The position numbers and the translations under genes are program-made. The notes under the pieces are model-generated. The model had not been told where the DNA came from and did not search any database. It was given only the letters and a program-made list of their open reading frames with translations. From Romanomermis culicivorax (lineage: Eukaryota > Nematoda > Enoplea > Mermithida > Mermithidae), in assembly GCA_963922205.1 (NCBI GenBank), contig CAWUHX010000141.1, forward strand, positions 124,001 to 188,000: a stretch of 64,000 bases of DNA, written 5' to 3'. Positions 35,401-47,271 of this stretch are shown piece after piece (the first letter of the stretch is position 1; the number at the start of each line of letters is the position of its first letter).

Positions 35401-38400
35401 TAGGAATGGGATACTTATCATCCTTGGTAACATCATTTATACCCCTAAAGTCCACTACTGGTCGCTTGGTACCATCCTTTTTACCTACTAGAAATAACGG
35501 AGCTGCCCAAGGCGACTTTGATGGCTCAATTACACCCTTCTTGAGCATATCTTGCACATGCTCGCGAACATGTGGCCGTAAATTTATGGCAGTCCTGTGG
35601 TACCTTTTTGCCACAGGTGCTGCATCCCCTGTATTTATTTTACAGGTCAAATAGGGTGTAGTAGTTGGAGGATCACTGGGCAAGCTGAACACGTCTCTAT
35701 ATTTTGCGAGACACCGTAAAGCTTGTTCCAATTGTTCAGATGGTATGTTGGATTTAGCTAGCATATTGTACAAGGCTTCCTTGAACTCTTTCTCATCCAC
35801 TTGAGTCGAATCAGGTCTAGCCTGGACTGCACAAGTTTGCAGCTTCTCCAAATCCTCAACTATCTTCCCCTTAAGTTGATCTTGGTTATCAGTATCACAC
35901 AACACTGAATTAGTATGGCCAATTATTTGATTTCTTTTCAAATGGCATCCTGATCCTGTGTTGTTGGATACCATAACAACAAAATCATCTTTTGTACCAT
36001 CTACTATGGTACTATCAATGTGGAACCTTTCTTCATTGTCTTCAGACTCTATTATGATTCCATTAAGGCGATTTTCGACTACCTTATCCCAAAGCTTTGC
36101 TCTCAGAAGTATATCAGTACCACTAGGTAAGTAGATGGGATTCACACTCACCACTGGCACCGAAACCTTTAGCAGGCAAATCTTTGGCTGGTATTGATCG
36201 GCGGCGCTCATCGTGGATTCCGCGGCGCTCGTGGTCATGACCTCTCCACAATTGGATTGGGGCTGGTCCGGCGTCACGTATATCCGTTGTTGGCGGTTGT
36301 TGAGCGTCATCGTCCTATTCCTGAAATCTATTATGGCTCCTACCTGAGGATGAGCCAAAAAGTCTGTTCCTACAATGACATTTTCACCTGCTTCAGGAAT
36401 TACAATTGCTTTAACGGGGAACTGTCCACACAATGTATCCATCCTAAATTGGATATACCCATGGGCTTGGACTGTCTTACCGTTGGCTACAGTGACATTT
36501 AATATCCTGGGATATTCAGTATAATCTGGGCCCAAAGTTTCCTTCAGAAACTTAGCCGACATGACAGTGCACTGAGCTCCTGTGTCAATTAAAGCCATTG
36601 TCTTACAACCTCCTATAACAACCTCAATGTGGAATGGGGCTGTTCTGGGGTACGTATCCAGCAAATGTTGTTCCTGAGGACTAGCTGGTGTGCCTCTCCT
36701 TATTACTTGTATTGATGGTACTACAGGTTGTGGTGCAATTGCATTCATTTGCACAATACTACCTAATACAACATTTGGGCAATTCACTCTCTGGTTTACT
36801 TCACCTAAAGGACTCATCTGAGATTGCCTTGCAACCATAACACTTGAATAATCCTTCTGAGGTGGCTGATTTGTGAATTGACCCTGTTGAAGAGTCTGAG
36901 TCGGACCCATAATAGCCTGAGGAGGCTGAGGATGCTGTAATGCAGCTTGCTGTTGGTATTGCTGCATCTGTTGGAACTGCTTCTGCAGCTCCTTCTGCTT
37001 TTTAAACTCCAGAAATTCATTATAATCTGAATTCTGTTGATAACTCTCGTGGCTATCCTGATAACCTGAATAGCCTACATTATAAGCACCTCTGCCTCTG
37101 CTATTAAAGTTGGCATTTGGGTAACCTCCTCTACCTCTATAGTTACCTCGAGCAAAAGTGTTGAAGCCTCCCCTGTTGAAGGTAGGGAAGCTGGCTCTAC
37201 CTCTGCTCCTGCGCTCGGACAATACTCTCAATGTCCTGCAGTCTGCAGTATTATGTGTTATGTTCTTGTGGAACTCACACCATGGCTTTGTCGGATCTCG
37301 GGAAACTTGACCTCCCTGACTTGTACTAGGTATGGCCACATCAGACCGATTTTCGGTTTGCCTGTTATCAACCTTTTGCTGGAGCTGGTCAAACCTTTCG
37401 ACCAGTTGTACCATCTCTTTAGAGATTTTCAATAGAAGAGATTCTTTCTTACCTTTTTCGGTCTGAGCCCTAGGGGCTTCCCGAACTGGAATCTCTTCTA
37501 TCTCAGGAGAATCACTCCTTGACCTTTGGGTTTGGGCCTGTACCTGATTACCTATAGTTTGATATGGTTGCCGAAACCTTTGCCTCTGGCCTTGTTGATA
37601 TCCTTCTGACTGGTTCCTGGCAACTACGGCAATTTCAGGATCATGCCCACTAGGCATACCTACTTCATTAATTACTATAGGATCCTGTTGTGTACCCTTG
37701 GGTCCATATCTCTGAAAGGCATTCTTGTACCTACGTTCAATATCATGAACCTCTACTGCAAGATCATACCAGGTTCTAAAGGTATGCTTTGAATTTTTCA
37801 GTTCAGACTGAAATGTAGGATCACTCTTGTAAATAAAGGTATCAATAATCAGTCTCTGTTTAGACTGATAGTCTAAATCACCTTTAACTAGTTCCACTAA
37901 TATACTGACCCTTTTTAAAAACTCTACGGCCTGTTCATTGGGTCTTTGTTGGATCTCAAACAACTCCCTGGTTAACATTTCCAGGTTGCACTCAGGTGCA
38001 AAGACATTAATAATGGCTCTCCTGGCCTCCCTATAGGTCATGTTGTCTCCTGCAACAGCCTTCGGTCTACCTTTAGAAAGCCTCAGCAGTGCTTCATACT
38101 TAGCTGATTCGGGTGTATCCCTACGGAATTCCCCTTCAAGTGCTGTTAAAAAGCTAAGCACCTGCTGATTTACCATACCCTCATCTAAAAGTTTGGGTAA
38201 CACACCTTTAACGATATTCCTGACTACAATCTCCTGTGCCAAATTATTTGATGGCACTTCCCTCTGATCATAAGCTGCTGTTAACACTGGATCAAGATCA
38301 GAGTTGAGGGATTGCAGCATAACCCTATTTGGATCTCGTTGAGGTGGTACACCTCCTTGATATGATGGCATATTGTCTTTGTCAAACCTGTAATCCCTAT

Positions 38401-38839
38401 ATGGGAAACATGCCAATTGATCTGGTCTAAGGGTATTTGGATCAACTATATTTCCTCTACCATCATAGACCACTCTAGTTAAAGTTGGATGCTGCGAAGC
38501 TATCTGACTTTGATTCCTGAAGTCTGCCGATTGCTCAGCTCCTTCGAATCGAAGATCTCTAGCTGGACCTCTCCAACTTTTGGGCTCAAAGTTAAGCCTT
38601 TGCCCTTCATCAACATCAGGCCTATTACTAGGCCCTGCGCCTGCATTCATTTCAGCAGGGAGACGGTTGTCTCTTTCTGCACCCCTATTACATGGTCTAA
38701 CCTGTCTATCCGGCTCCTGTCGGCGCCTGTCGGCTTCCCTTTTGTTGTCCTCTGTGGCGGCATTCGCGATTATGTCGAACAAGGCTTCGACGGTCCCTTT
38801 CAACTCGCGTAGCTGCGTCGCCAACTCTTGATTGGACAT
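32468..38839 (-). CDS. Gag-Pol polyprotein (2123 aa), intact
   Basis: Gag occupies roughly the first 600 residues. It includes a capsid-like helical region, a zinc-binding motif with the pattern C-x2-H-x4-H-x4-C ('[14 protein letters not shown]', plus strand about 37260) and Arg/Gly-rich flanks. The aspartic protease has 'LIDTGAQ' near residue 750. RT shows '[10 protein letters not shown]' and active-site 'YIDD' near residue 1227. RNase H shows '[10 protein letters not shown]' and 'TDHKPLL'. Integrase has an HHCC zinc finger ('HHCC' pattern near 33640-33510) and a DDE core with 'SDRGGCF' and '[11 protein letters not shown]'. No stop or frameshift interrupts it. It would supply the particle, reverse transcription and integration. 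The ATG at 38839 is the first in frame after a stop near 39257. Confidence 0.93.
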   Translation of the reverse strand: MSNQELATQLRELKGTVEALFDIIANAATEDNKREADRRRQEPDRQVRPCNRGAERDNRLPAEMNAGAGPSNRPDVDEGQRLNFEPKSWRGPARDLRFEGAEQSADFRNQSQIASQHPTLTRVVYDGRGNIVDPNTLRPDQLACFPYRDYRFDKDNMPSYQGGVPPQRDPNRVMLQSLNSDLDPVLTAAYDQREVPSNNLAQEIVVRNIVKGVLPKLLDEGMVNQQVLSFLTALEGEFRRDTPESAKYEALLRLSKGRPKAVAGDNMTYREARRAIINVFAPECNLEMLTRELFEIQQRPNEQAVEFLKRVSILVELVKGDLDYQSKQRLIIDTFIYKSDPTFQSELKNSKHTFRTWYDLAVEVHDIERRYKNAFQRYGPKGTQQDPIVINEVGMPSGHDPEIAVVARNQSEGYQQGQRQRFRQPYQTIGNQVQAQTQRSRSDSPEIEEIPVREAPRAQTEKGKKESLLLKISKEMVQLVERFDQLQQKVDNRQTENRSDVAIPSTSQGGQVSRDPTKPWCEFHKNITHNTADCRTLRVLSERRSRGRASFPTFNRGGFNTFARGNYRGRGGYPNANFNSRGRGAYNVGYSGYQDSHESYQQNSDYNEFLEFKKQKELQKQFQQMQQYQQQAALQHPQPPQAIMGPTQTLQQGQFTNQPPQKDYSSVMVARQSQMSPLGEVNQRVNCPNVVLGSIVQMNAIAPQPVVPSIQVIRRGTPASPQEQHLLDTYPRTAPFHIEVVIGGCKTMALIDTGAQCTVMSAKFLKETLGPDYTEYPRILNVTVANGKTVQAHGYIQFRMDTLCGQFPVKAIVIPEAGENVIVGTDFLAHPQVGAIIDFRNRTMTLNNRQQRIYVTPDQPQSNCGEVMTTSAAESTMSAADQYQPKICLLKVSVPVVSVNPIYLPSGTDILLRAKLWDKVVENRLNGIIIESEDNEERFHIDSTIVDGTKDDFVVMVSNNTGSGCHLKRNQIIGHTNSVLCDTDNQDQLKGKIVEDLEKLQTCAVQARPDSTQVDEKEFKEALYNMLAKSNIPSEQLEQALRCLAKYRDVFSLPSDPPTTTPYLTCKINTGDAAPVAKRYHRTAINLRPHVREHVQDMLKKGVIEPSKSPWAAPLFLVGKKDGTKRPVVDFRGINDVTKDDKYPIPRMDDYLDCLGKAKFYTTLDLKSGYWQVPMDEESKEKTAFICQEGLYQFKVMPFGLKNAPAEFQRMMERVLHPYVWKICLVYIDDIIVFSNTFEEHLVNLELVLQALRKAHLTLKPEKCEFLPERVHFLGHILNSDGVSPDPKKAKAINDFPFPESKRKLQRFLRMLQWCKKFIPGLAKHAEPLYKLTGKNCVWEITEVHHQAFRSLKEALLSVPFLRYPVLDGSADFVLQTDASGTALGAVLYQETKSDGWVIAYNSRILKADEKKWSATERECLAIVYGLKLYKHYLVGHRVIIRTDHKPLLSMKVNAMTNGKLKRWYSFISQFNHKLEYVPGKQNAMADFLSRMDELDDQAEKIPPKWEHMFSEDKRESENLKDLEAQLIEKKHLNLVKRFRTLTDRNPEDGTPLHPEPKGKKNQRTDMSPRFTQIYPEDSEGDPESNSPADLINAVTTRSMAKEAEKSNQAQIQPDGNQVNEKVSRGNQDKGKEKRVTWLYPEKEQEFTLADPKEDELPKGLIRDDLMALLQRKDEVLRPYFDRLGPNGTTKYHSGFYIQNEVLYREAGQGSDDQVVVPSCLRDNTLHQYHGAVMMTHQGFKRTLAMIKKRFWWPGIEKDVRHWIKFCPVCQMANQGNTEIPPLIPIIPQGPFDIVSVDIVGISPLSEKRPYVIVFQDYFTKWVEAELIPDQSASTVVDTFLQAIVFRHGTPRRLLSDRGGCFTSDLMKEICKLLECQKIFTTAYHPQGNGMVERFNQTLIKQLRKVAIEEKDNWPRYLRAVVFAYNATPHAATGQSPFSLLRGHEATFGLNLSKAYDIVMPDSNAEAYKFVLTNHLVNLYEDIAKNIQSAAEKSKKYFDKKSKQNGFKEKDWVLLKVDKQKKLGLPWSGPFIVTDISREAENVVTIVHWDNPLNRQTVSISRLKHFRYETTRVLPRIARANQDAPRDENTSLSNMAQTVTTGAPIQMKSFENSLKANLCAISR

Positions 38840-39387
38840 CTCGGGAGCTCTTTCCTGCGGTTGGAATCGCTCTTGTTCCTGGGGAATCCTCTCTAATCGT
38901 TGATCGATTTCGGGGTCCCTTTCTTCGAAATTTGGTCGAATTTCGGGCGTAACGACGTCCCTTTTTGGTCCTGCTAATTCGACCTTTGGCGGCGGTGACC
39001 TTTTGAAATTTTGCTGCGGCGGTCCATCGGCGTCTGGGTTCAGATTCGCCGGGCCTGCCTCCTGCGGATCGATGGCAATCGCTGGCGGTCGCCTGCATCT
39101 TGAGGCGTAAAATGCATTGCATTTTGTTGCAATGGTTGAACCCTCGCGGGAGTTTGATCTGGGATTACTGGGTCCGGAGCAGCATGCCGTTGCTGATCTC
39201 CGTCTCCCAAATTGACTAGATTCCCAGCACTCGCCACTCTGGGTGGTGATCTACGTAAAGTATTACCTCTCGGTATCCTTTCGTTAGGCATTTTAAATCC
39301 TGCTAACTTTCTGTAGAAACCTGGAGGATTTTCTTTTCTCCTAGTCTGACTACGAAGTTCCGTGGTAAGGAGTTAAAAGCCACCACT
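38840..39387 (-). other. Leader of the LTR element with a short upstream ORF and possible primer site
   Basis: An 83-codon ORF (39291-39040) lies in a different frame from Gag and overlaps its open upstream extension. Its product is proline- and arginine-rich with no known domain. It could be a Gag leader joined by frameshifting, but nothing proves it. Two bases inside the 5' LTR boundary, the plus strand reads 'ggagttaaaagccacca', which ends in CCA as a tRNA 3' end does, so it may be the primer-binding site. I could not name the tRNA. Confidence 0.4.
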
Positions 39388-40004
39388 TGTTGTGCAGGTC
39401 TTTCCTTAAGAGGCGTAAGAAAAGATTGGGTCTGAACTGACCTGTTAGAACTGATACCTTGGCTAAGCCTCGGTGATCTGTGCAACAGTCCGTTTGTCCC
39501 CAGACCTACAACAACAAAGATAAACTTTGTTCTAAATTCGGGGGCCTTACCAAAGACCTCCGCAGTCTCCTAGATGAGACAAGGAATCCCCTCAGGGATA
39601 AACTTACTTGGGTATAACCCGAAAGGGGTTTCCCAAAACTTACTTGATGTAAGCCGGCGCCTGGGCCTCTGGCCCTCCGCCTTCGTCGATGCGAATAATC
39701 TAAACAAATAAACGAATATATTAAGCAATAAGTCCGACGAAATATGTAAAACGAATGTGGGTACACCACAGTGAATAACTCATAAACAAAACAAGTTGCT
39801 GGGAAAGTTATATTTGGGGACGCCAGCAAAAATACCAAAAAATATAATAAAAAACGTGGATAAAGTGAAGAATGATTTCACTTTCATTTTTCGTCTTTCT
39901 TTGGCGCTCCATTCTATGCAAATGTCTGCGCCGCTGGTCGTCCCTTTCGTCGATTTGCATGTCGATTTCCCCACACGAAATTGGCATCAACAGGGTGCCC
40001 AACA
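39388..40004 (-). repeat. 5' LTR
   Basis: It is the partner of 25371-25987, with the same 617-bp length and the same TGTTG/CAACA ends. Its outer edge directly abuts the Polinton polymerase region at 40005. Confidence 0.92.
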
Positions 40005-40084
40005 CATGTAGAAAAAAGAAAGAATCTTTACATATCAAAAAGAAAATTTTTTAATTCGATGCAACATTCTACTTTATTGTAAAA

Positions 40085-43000
40085 TTATTTAGTCCAACCA
40101 TAAGGAAATGTACAAAAATTACGTTTCAAAATACGTTTATCATATACTATACGAAATTTTTTCAAAGTTTTACGAGTAACAACTTTACGATCTTGCTGAT
40201 GCTCTATACGGAGACTATGTACATCTAGTTCTTCTTTTCCATTGTTTTTTACAAAAGCAAAAACCATTCGACGAAGCGAATAAAAATTAACTTTTTTCAT
40301 AGTATCTGATGACAAAGTGATACCGCGGACTTTGATTACGTGACGGTATTGGTCTGTAGAGGGACTGTACAACCTGTAGGCGTAATTTTTAGGACCTCCA
40401 CTAACAAATTCGGTAATGTAAGATCCAGAACCATATTCACGTAACTCGTCAGTCATTTGACCAAGACACCAACCAGTGGGTACTTGATATTGTTGTTTGT
40501 CAACTGTTGACAGGTAAATAATACTATCCGTGTCAAAATACAATACTCGACTTTTTAATCGCCCAATGTAAGAATATAACTTTAATCGAGCTTGAGCCGT
40601 TGTATAAGCTGCAATAACAGCGTTAGTATTTCCCATGACTTCGGCAAAATCATCATGTTGACAATATGTTGTTGACACCAATTGTTCATTGATTAGTCTA
40701 ACATTCTTAATAATATTGGCGACATTCATCACAAGTTCAAAATATTCTTTGGGTGCATTGTGGATAACAGTCTTATCCATATTGTTTCGTTGACCAAACT
40801 AAAAAAACATAAAAATAATTAAATGAAATACAAAAAACTATGCATAGTTACTTTTCCCCAGAAAGAATTTAGCATTAATTTAGCCAAAGCCCTCTTTCCA
40901 GGATTTTTTAAAATTTTTGAAGAATCCAATGAAATATTCTCATGATTGTAGACCTCCATCTCGTATTCACGTTTTTGCTCATCTGTCTGAGCTTTAGCAG
41001 GATAGCCTTCACTCTCCTATAAAAATTACAATCAAATTCTGTCACATTTACATAATATAAAATTTACTAGTTTCATTTTCATAAAGGTATTGACGTATTG
41101 AGTAAATAAACCACCAGTAGGGTTTTTGGTTGGATGATATTGCTCAATATTATCATAATGCCAAACCTCGAAAATCTTGAGGATCTGAAACAAAAATAAT
41201 ATACATAGAAAAAGAACCATTACCGTAACAATATACCTTATATCCCTTCTCTAAGGCTTTATATAATTCTATCGTAACCCATGTACCGTCTAATGCTCTG
41301 TCTTGGTCGTTATGCACGCATGCGGTCTTTTGTGAATCATGCGTGCAAGTTTTGCATAAAGGAAACAATAATTTACCACCATGTCGATACGGTAAAACAG
41401 GATAAAAGAGTTTGGGAGGTGGTAAAACCTTACACTTGATTAACCCCTCATAAGGTTGTGACGTTAAACTGACCTCTTCAAAATCTTCAGTAAAGATTTT
41501 TGGATGACCTGTAGGGTATTTCCCGTATTTGTTGACAAACGGGTATAAACTGCATACATCTACATAATTGATCTTTTCTGCAGGTGTACCATCTTCATTG
41601 TACTTAATTTTATGATACAGTTTTACAGCATTAGTGCGACCGCCAAAGAAAGCTAAAACAAGAAAACTTTTGACAAAATAAAAAAGAACAATTCAAGATT
41701 TTACCTTCTCGAGGATTTATAGGTTCTGGTATTTTGACTGTATCAAAAAATGTTTTCATTTCGGGATCTGAGTGAAGTTGTTGTAAAAGTTCGCACTCCC
41801 ACATTTCCACTACGCTATAACCGAGTGATTGAAGTTCCATAATACGGTTAAAAGTGCGCTCATATGCATCGACTGCTTTTGTATTATTATCGGCTGTTAA
41901 TTGATATCTATTTTTCATACATTTAGGGCAACCATGCCAATAGCAACCGTGAAATTCATAAATTGTGGTGTCTTAATGAGCAAACATATAGATATTAAAA
42001 TTTCAAAAATTTAAACAAAATTACCTGATAAACCATCAACTCTGTATCTTCCAATTTGAACTTCGCCACCATTAAGTTTATGTCGAATATACAGTTTTTC
42101 ATTTTTATGGACTAACCACTTCCACCATTTTAAGGCTATAACAGATTGTCTTTCTTCTTTACCATAACCTTTGTATGGTATTGCACCAATAATATCTGGC
42201 TTCAAAAATAAACGTCGGAAAACTAAGTTGCAAGCACTAGCAATGGTTATGAATTTTTAAAAGGATCGACATTTGTTTCTTCCATAAAAATATCGCGAAA
42301 TTTCATACAACATTGTCGTAAAACTTGCACATCGCTACGACAGTAGTCAATTAACTCATTATCAAAATTAAATTGACAACCCTAAACAATGATGCATTTA
42401 AATGCAAAACTTTATACTTTTGCAAACTTACTGCTTCAAGCTTTCGATTATACCACTCCAGAAACGTGGCACGAGCCGCAGGTTTCATAGCATTGTAACC
42501 GTACATATTGGGTGATGGATATGAGCCAATATATCCATAATTTTCTTTTCTGTTAAAGAAATGAGGGAAATATCCTTTACATATTTCACTTATTCCAAAT
42601 GTTTTCGGTAAAGCCGCCAAAGGCATCGGAAGAAAGTTCAGAGAATCAATAATTTTTATTGACCCTACTTTGATACACATCAACTCTAAACCTAAAAATA
42701 AATAAATAGATGAAAATGAAAAACTATAAACAATTTACTAATTCACCCTTATTAATGATATGTAGTTTATGATGTCCATTACGATACAAAAACTGCATTA
42801 TAAATTGTCCATCGAATCCTCGAGAATTATGCGCTATTGCAGTAATGTTTTTCATACCTTTTGCAAAAAGGTATTCGCAGAAATCATTTAGACATGTAGA
42901 TCCTTTGAAAATACGTTCGCGTTGACCGCATGTATTGCAGCAAAAATTTCCCTCTTTTTGACGACACTGATCGCATACAGTATGGACAACACATAAATTT

Positions 43001-44923
43001 GGTTCATGTTCGAACACATCCCCTAATTCGCTTTGTCGTAGAATTTTTTCCTGTGTAGTCTCAAAATCATAAAAAACAAATTTTTGATTAACAGGACATT
43101 TATCGGTAATTCCTGTTTCATTATCATCTAGACACTCATCCTCATCAACATTTGTTTCAAATATATCTTCTTCCTCTTCAATTTGCTCGCTACCAACAGG
43201 TTGCATAAAACATAAATGATCTAAAATAAAAATTTTCATATAAAATAAAATAGTTACACCATATCTAATACCTTTTTTAGGTACGCTTTTCTTGCATGTT
43301 TTGCATTCAAAATAACCGCAATTATGAGGATTAGAATGTGCTCGTCGAACCAGTGTATCACATTGTTCACACACTTTAAAACGATCGCAAATAGATACCC
43401 CTGTTTTTTGACGTTTCGATTGACGTCTTTGAGTAAAAACAAGCTTGTGTCGAGCAAAACACTTATCGTTTTTAAAATATCACAGACAATCTTTGCATTT
43501 TCAAGCATTAAATTGATTACATGGGGGTGTATTGTAACACAGAGGACAAACGTTTCTGCATCTGTGTTCCATTTTGTTGTTGCAGGCCAGATCGCAATGA
43601 GGACAAAAGTAGCCGCGGTCAAAAAATCCAGGCATCTTTGTAATGACGGAGTAATGATTATTATGGTGATAAATATTCAAAACATGCGTTGCTTCAGGTC
43701 CTTAAAACTCTAAATACGTACACAATAACAGACAAATAAAAAACTCTAACCTCTAAATATCAAATCCTTAAAGCGTTCTTTGCTAAAAACTTTGATTTGA
43801 TAATCGGGTAATAAAACAGTTTGCAATTGCTCCCACTGATGAAAACCGCAAGCTCCTTGATGATTAGCTAAGCCTGCTAAGGTCATCAGTTCTTTAGCAA
43901 CCTTTGTTTGCAGCAGATGTGACTTGTCAGACTTTCGAATACTTTCCCATTTGTGCTCAGCATTCTTATCTTTTTTATGAATGTAAGCTCTAGCAACAAC
44001 TAGAGCTCTAGCAAAACATAAATCATCCGTGTTGCTGATTTGAATAATACAGCATTTATCTTTTAGAAAATCATTATGTTTTAAATATTGATGAGCATTG
44101 TGAATACCTTAAATAAATAAATAAATAAAAATCTTACATAAGTAATTTTAATCAGCTTACCGCTACCCGCAGGCGGTGTTACAACAATGGTACGAATTGT
44201 AGACTGACGACTATCAATTTGTATTTGCTCGTTTGATTGAAGAACAGCGTTAAGAGTGTTTACAATCAACTCTCCAGTTAAAGCATGTTTCGGTCTAAAA
44301 GGTATCAAAACACGACCTTTTGCCAAATCTGGATGGTCAAAGGAAAACCCTATAAACGCATTATCAGCGACATTCTCAGAAATTCGCTCTACTATACGTT
44401 GAAATGTTGGCACTATTTGAGCATTTAAATCATCCATATGTTCAGTATTACGAAAGTTCACAGAGTACTCGCGACCTTTGGTATTAAAACGCCTAATATT
44501 TACAGTACTGGGTTGACCTAGTTCGAAAAAATCATCCGCAACAAAAGATGTATTCGTTACACCTCCACTACCCCCACCACCACCACCAATTTGAGCTGTT
44601 TCGTAAATTTCTTCCTCATCAGAACTGTAAGGCGTATAACTTTTGTATTGATCATCTTCATCATCATAATCTAAAACAGTTCCTTCTTCTTCTTCTTCTT
44701 CCAAAATATTATTATTAGTATTATCGAGTGTTTCTTCTTCTTCTTCTTTCTCAGAGGTAATATTCTCTGAAGACTCATTCGCTATTGTTTCATCGTCTTC
44801 ATCAGAAGTAATATCTTCTAAAATTTCCATAGGCATGTCGTCTTCATCCGAAGTAATATCTTCTAAAATTTCCATAGGCATGTCGTCTTCGTCCGAAGTA
44901 ATATCCTCATAAATAGGTTTCAT
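40085..44923 (-). pseudogene. polB: Protein-primed DNA polymerase B, 11 exons, with stops and a frameshift
   Basis: Exons, high to low coordinate: 44923-44161, 44107-43751, 43700-43260, 43220-42747, 42691-42432, 42381-42025, 41971-41705, 41652-41237, 41184-41068, 41016-40852, 40798-40085. The ten introns are 39-55 nt, all GT-AG. The N-terminus holds three acidic 'ITSDEDD' repeats, then a Polinton-type N-terminal domain, CxxC zinc clusters, exonuclease motifs ('YDFETTQE', 'HNSRGFDGQF', 'YCRSDVQV') and polymerase motifs A ('DVCSLYP'), B ('KLMLNSFWG') and C ('FDTDSI'). About 1440 codons fits Polinton polymerases. Breaks are two in-frame TGA codons in exon 3 (plus positions 43501-43503 and 43480-43482) and a one-base loss in exon 6 near 42246-42262. 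The enzyme would replicate the element using a terminal protein primer. As read, it is not functional. Confidence 0.88.
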
Positions 44924-45737
44924 TATAAAAATTATCTAAACTAGAAAATATAAAAATTACAAACTAGAAAAATAGAAAACAACCTATTCATCAAAAACTT
45001 ATACAGTAATAATAATAATAATAGAAAATTTTTATAAATCAGCAAAAACTATTAATTTTATAGTAGAGATTTAATTATTGTTTACGATGTTAATGTAGTA
45101 CTTTTCTTTTTTATGATGGGAAAGCTTTAATGACCTCTATAACTCATGAACACGTGCCCATATCATTTCTTTAGCTTATTTTATTAGCATATAACCAGTT
45201 AAAACCAGTTGAAAACCTGTTTTACTGTACAACCCTAGTATTTTTGTTTTGATTCTTGAAGCTATAAAATAACTGTAATAGCTGCTTATAACCCTGTTGC
45301 GCCATCTTTTCTTTTTATGTGGAAAAGCTTTAAAGACCCTTATAACTCATGCGCACGTGGCTATATTGCTTCTATAGCTTTGACCTTGATAATTACTATA
45401 ACACATAAAACACATATATTTTTCTAGCTTTGATCTCAAAGGTTACCGTACCACATAAACACATTTTATTTTATTTTTGTAGAACATAGCTCCTCCTCTC
45501 ATATACTCCTCAGAATAGTAGAATACTGTAGGATATATGTCTTGAATATTTATTATGCTTATAACTCCTCCTCTTACAGCTATAAGCTATATATCTTGGT
45601 TATTTTATCATAACTATAACCTCCTTTTACTCAAAAATTTTGAACACTTTATACATTTATCTGTTTTGTTGCTACAAAAACTACTCGCTTCTTCTTCTCT
45701 CTCTCTCTCTTTAATATTTCTTCAAGAATTTTCAAAA
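44924..45737. promoter_or_regulatory. Divergent intergenic region of the Polinton with repeated blocks
   Basis: It separates polB (minus) from the plus-strand gene cluster, so it should hold promoters for both. A block with 'aaagcttta', 'tataactcatg' and 'cacgtg' occurs at 45118-45155 and again at 45322-45360. A second pair around 'tagctttga' with 'ataaacaca' or variant occurs near 45388 and 45425. A CT repeat lies at 45696-45711. No TATA box position could be assigned. Confidence 0.4.
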
Positions 45738-46948
45738 ATGGAACACCAGTTTATGTTAGACGAAAACATGGCATTATTTGTAGTGGTTGAAGGTAGATAC
45801 GTGTCAATCTATTTTCGTAACGTCGACCCTAAAACAAAAGAGGGGTACGGTCGCGGATTCAAGCTCATTTTACCACAATACGGTATACTAGGTCGCAATG
45901 TCAATATTATTGAAAAGACATTTTCACATGGAGGTCGATGTGGCATCAACCTTGGTTATAAAATGCTGGTTGAGAGCGACGGGGTTACAGTACGATTTAA
46001 CAATTTGTTTAATGGAACGACATGGTGTTTATCTAAAGAAGTGAGTTGATATATGAATTCTTTCTTTCTTTTAAAATATAATGTTTTATTCTTTAGCAAT
46101 TTTGGCGCTGGACCAATATGATACATGAGATAGCGCCAGCTATTTCAAACGAGTACAACGCTTTAGCAGCAAATTTACAGCTAGCGATAAAATGCAAAAC
46201 AAACGAAAACGACGACGTTGCTGGAAAAGATGGTTCTACCCCGAAAATCGTTAAAGAAGAAGAAGTCGCTACAGATAAGAAAATTATTAAAGAAGAAGAA
46301 GAAGGGATTCATGCTACAAAATTCGCCGGAGAGCAAAGCAATGCTCGTGAAGATCAAAAGGAAGCTAGCGTTCAAACGTCGTTTATTAATGATCTCTTCA
46401 TCAATTGTTTGAATGATCCAGACTACGATTCAGCGTCGGATACCAATTCGTTGGACACCGAAACCAGACGTATTTGTGAGTTACGTGTTCCGGGTTTAGA
46501 TATTCCATGGTTTTTTGATGAGCAAGTAGTAAAAGGTGAAAAATTATTTATAATTATATGTGCTGAGTTAGTTATACAAGACATCTTTAATGGGTGTATT
46601 TTTGATTGTTATTGCGCGAAAGAGATAGGAATTGTTGAGGATCATCAGTGTCCAGCTCGTAATTCCATATATAATATCGCAATTACACCAACAGTTAATC
46701 GTTTATATGAAAAGATGGGACTTATCATTGACTGTTTTGAATATGTTATAGGTGAAGTTCAAGGTTATTACAGTCTTCGCGCTTTTAAACAGATGATTGA
46801 CATATTTAGATGTATACCACTTACAAGTACTGGCCGTAAAATTCTTAAGGATACTGTAGCTTGTTTTATTGATGAAGGTTATCATTATGATTTTGATGAT
46901 GCTGTTGTTATCAAAACACTACGCGATTTTATTAACAGTAAATTGTAA
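45738..46948 (+). CDS. Polinton protein of unknown function (384 aa, two exons)
   Basis: Exons 45738-46040 and 46097-46948 join in phase 0 across a 56-nt intron (gtgagt to ctttag). The ATG at 45738 follows 'caaaa'. The first about 110 residues form a compact beta-rich segment ending 'CLSKEQFWRWTNMI', which vaguely recalls PC4-type single-strand-DNA-binding folds; that is only an impression. The middle is acidic with 'KEEE' repeats and likely disordered. The C-terminal about 170 residues are helical, with cysteines ('CIFDCYCAKE'), and match no family I know. It is the first gene of the plus-strand cluster and 324 bp upstream of the packaging ATPase. Confidence 0.75.
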
Positions 46949-47271
46949 AAGTTTTGCTTACATTCATTCATTCATTCATTACAGCTTGTATGTTTTAATT
47001 AGCTATATTTTGATTGCTTATGTAATTGCTTACGTATTTGCTTGTTATATATATAATTTCATACATACATACATACATTGCGCGTATATTTTGCATACAG
47101 TAATGCTATTCTATTTTATATAATCATCTATCTTTATGTTTTACATGTGCACTGCTTTATATTGTAATTTTGATAATTATGTAACATTTTGTTTTAAATA
47201 ATAATAAAAAATCATTTTAAAAATTGTTCAAGTAAAAAGGTGGTTGGTTTTTGTTGTTGTCAAAAAAAGAG
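46949..47271 (+). repeat. AT-rich spacer with tetranucleotide microsatellites
   Basis: An ATTC run (46963-46982) and an ATAC run (about 47061-47080) occur in otherwise AT-rich noncoding sequence. 'aataataaaaaatca' at 47200-47215 may hold polyadenylation signals of the gene before it. Confidence 0.5.

Larger units (their letters stand above)
25371..40004 (-). mobile_element. Full-length Ty3/Gypsy-type LTR retrotransposon with an extra exonuclease-like ORF
   Basis: Two direct 617-bp repeats (25371-25987 and 39388-40004) begin TGTTG and end CAACA and enclose 13.4 kb. Transcription runs on the minus strand. Order from the 5' LTR: leader, Gag-Pol (38839-32468), a 1.2-kb spacer, then a long second ORF (31146-26740). 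Protease, RT, RNase H and integrase come in that order, which places it in Ty3/Gypsy. Both ORFs are uninterrupted and the LTRs look identical, so the insertion should be recent. The flanks 'ttaatac' and 'catgta' do not form a target duplication. At 14.6 kb it is larger than most elements of the group. Confidence 0.9.
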
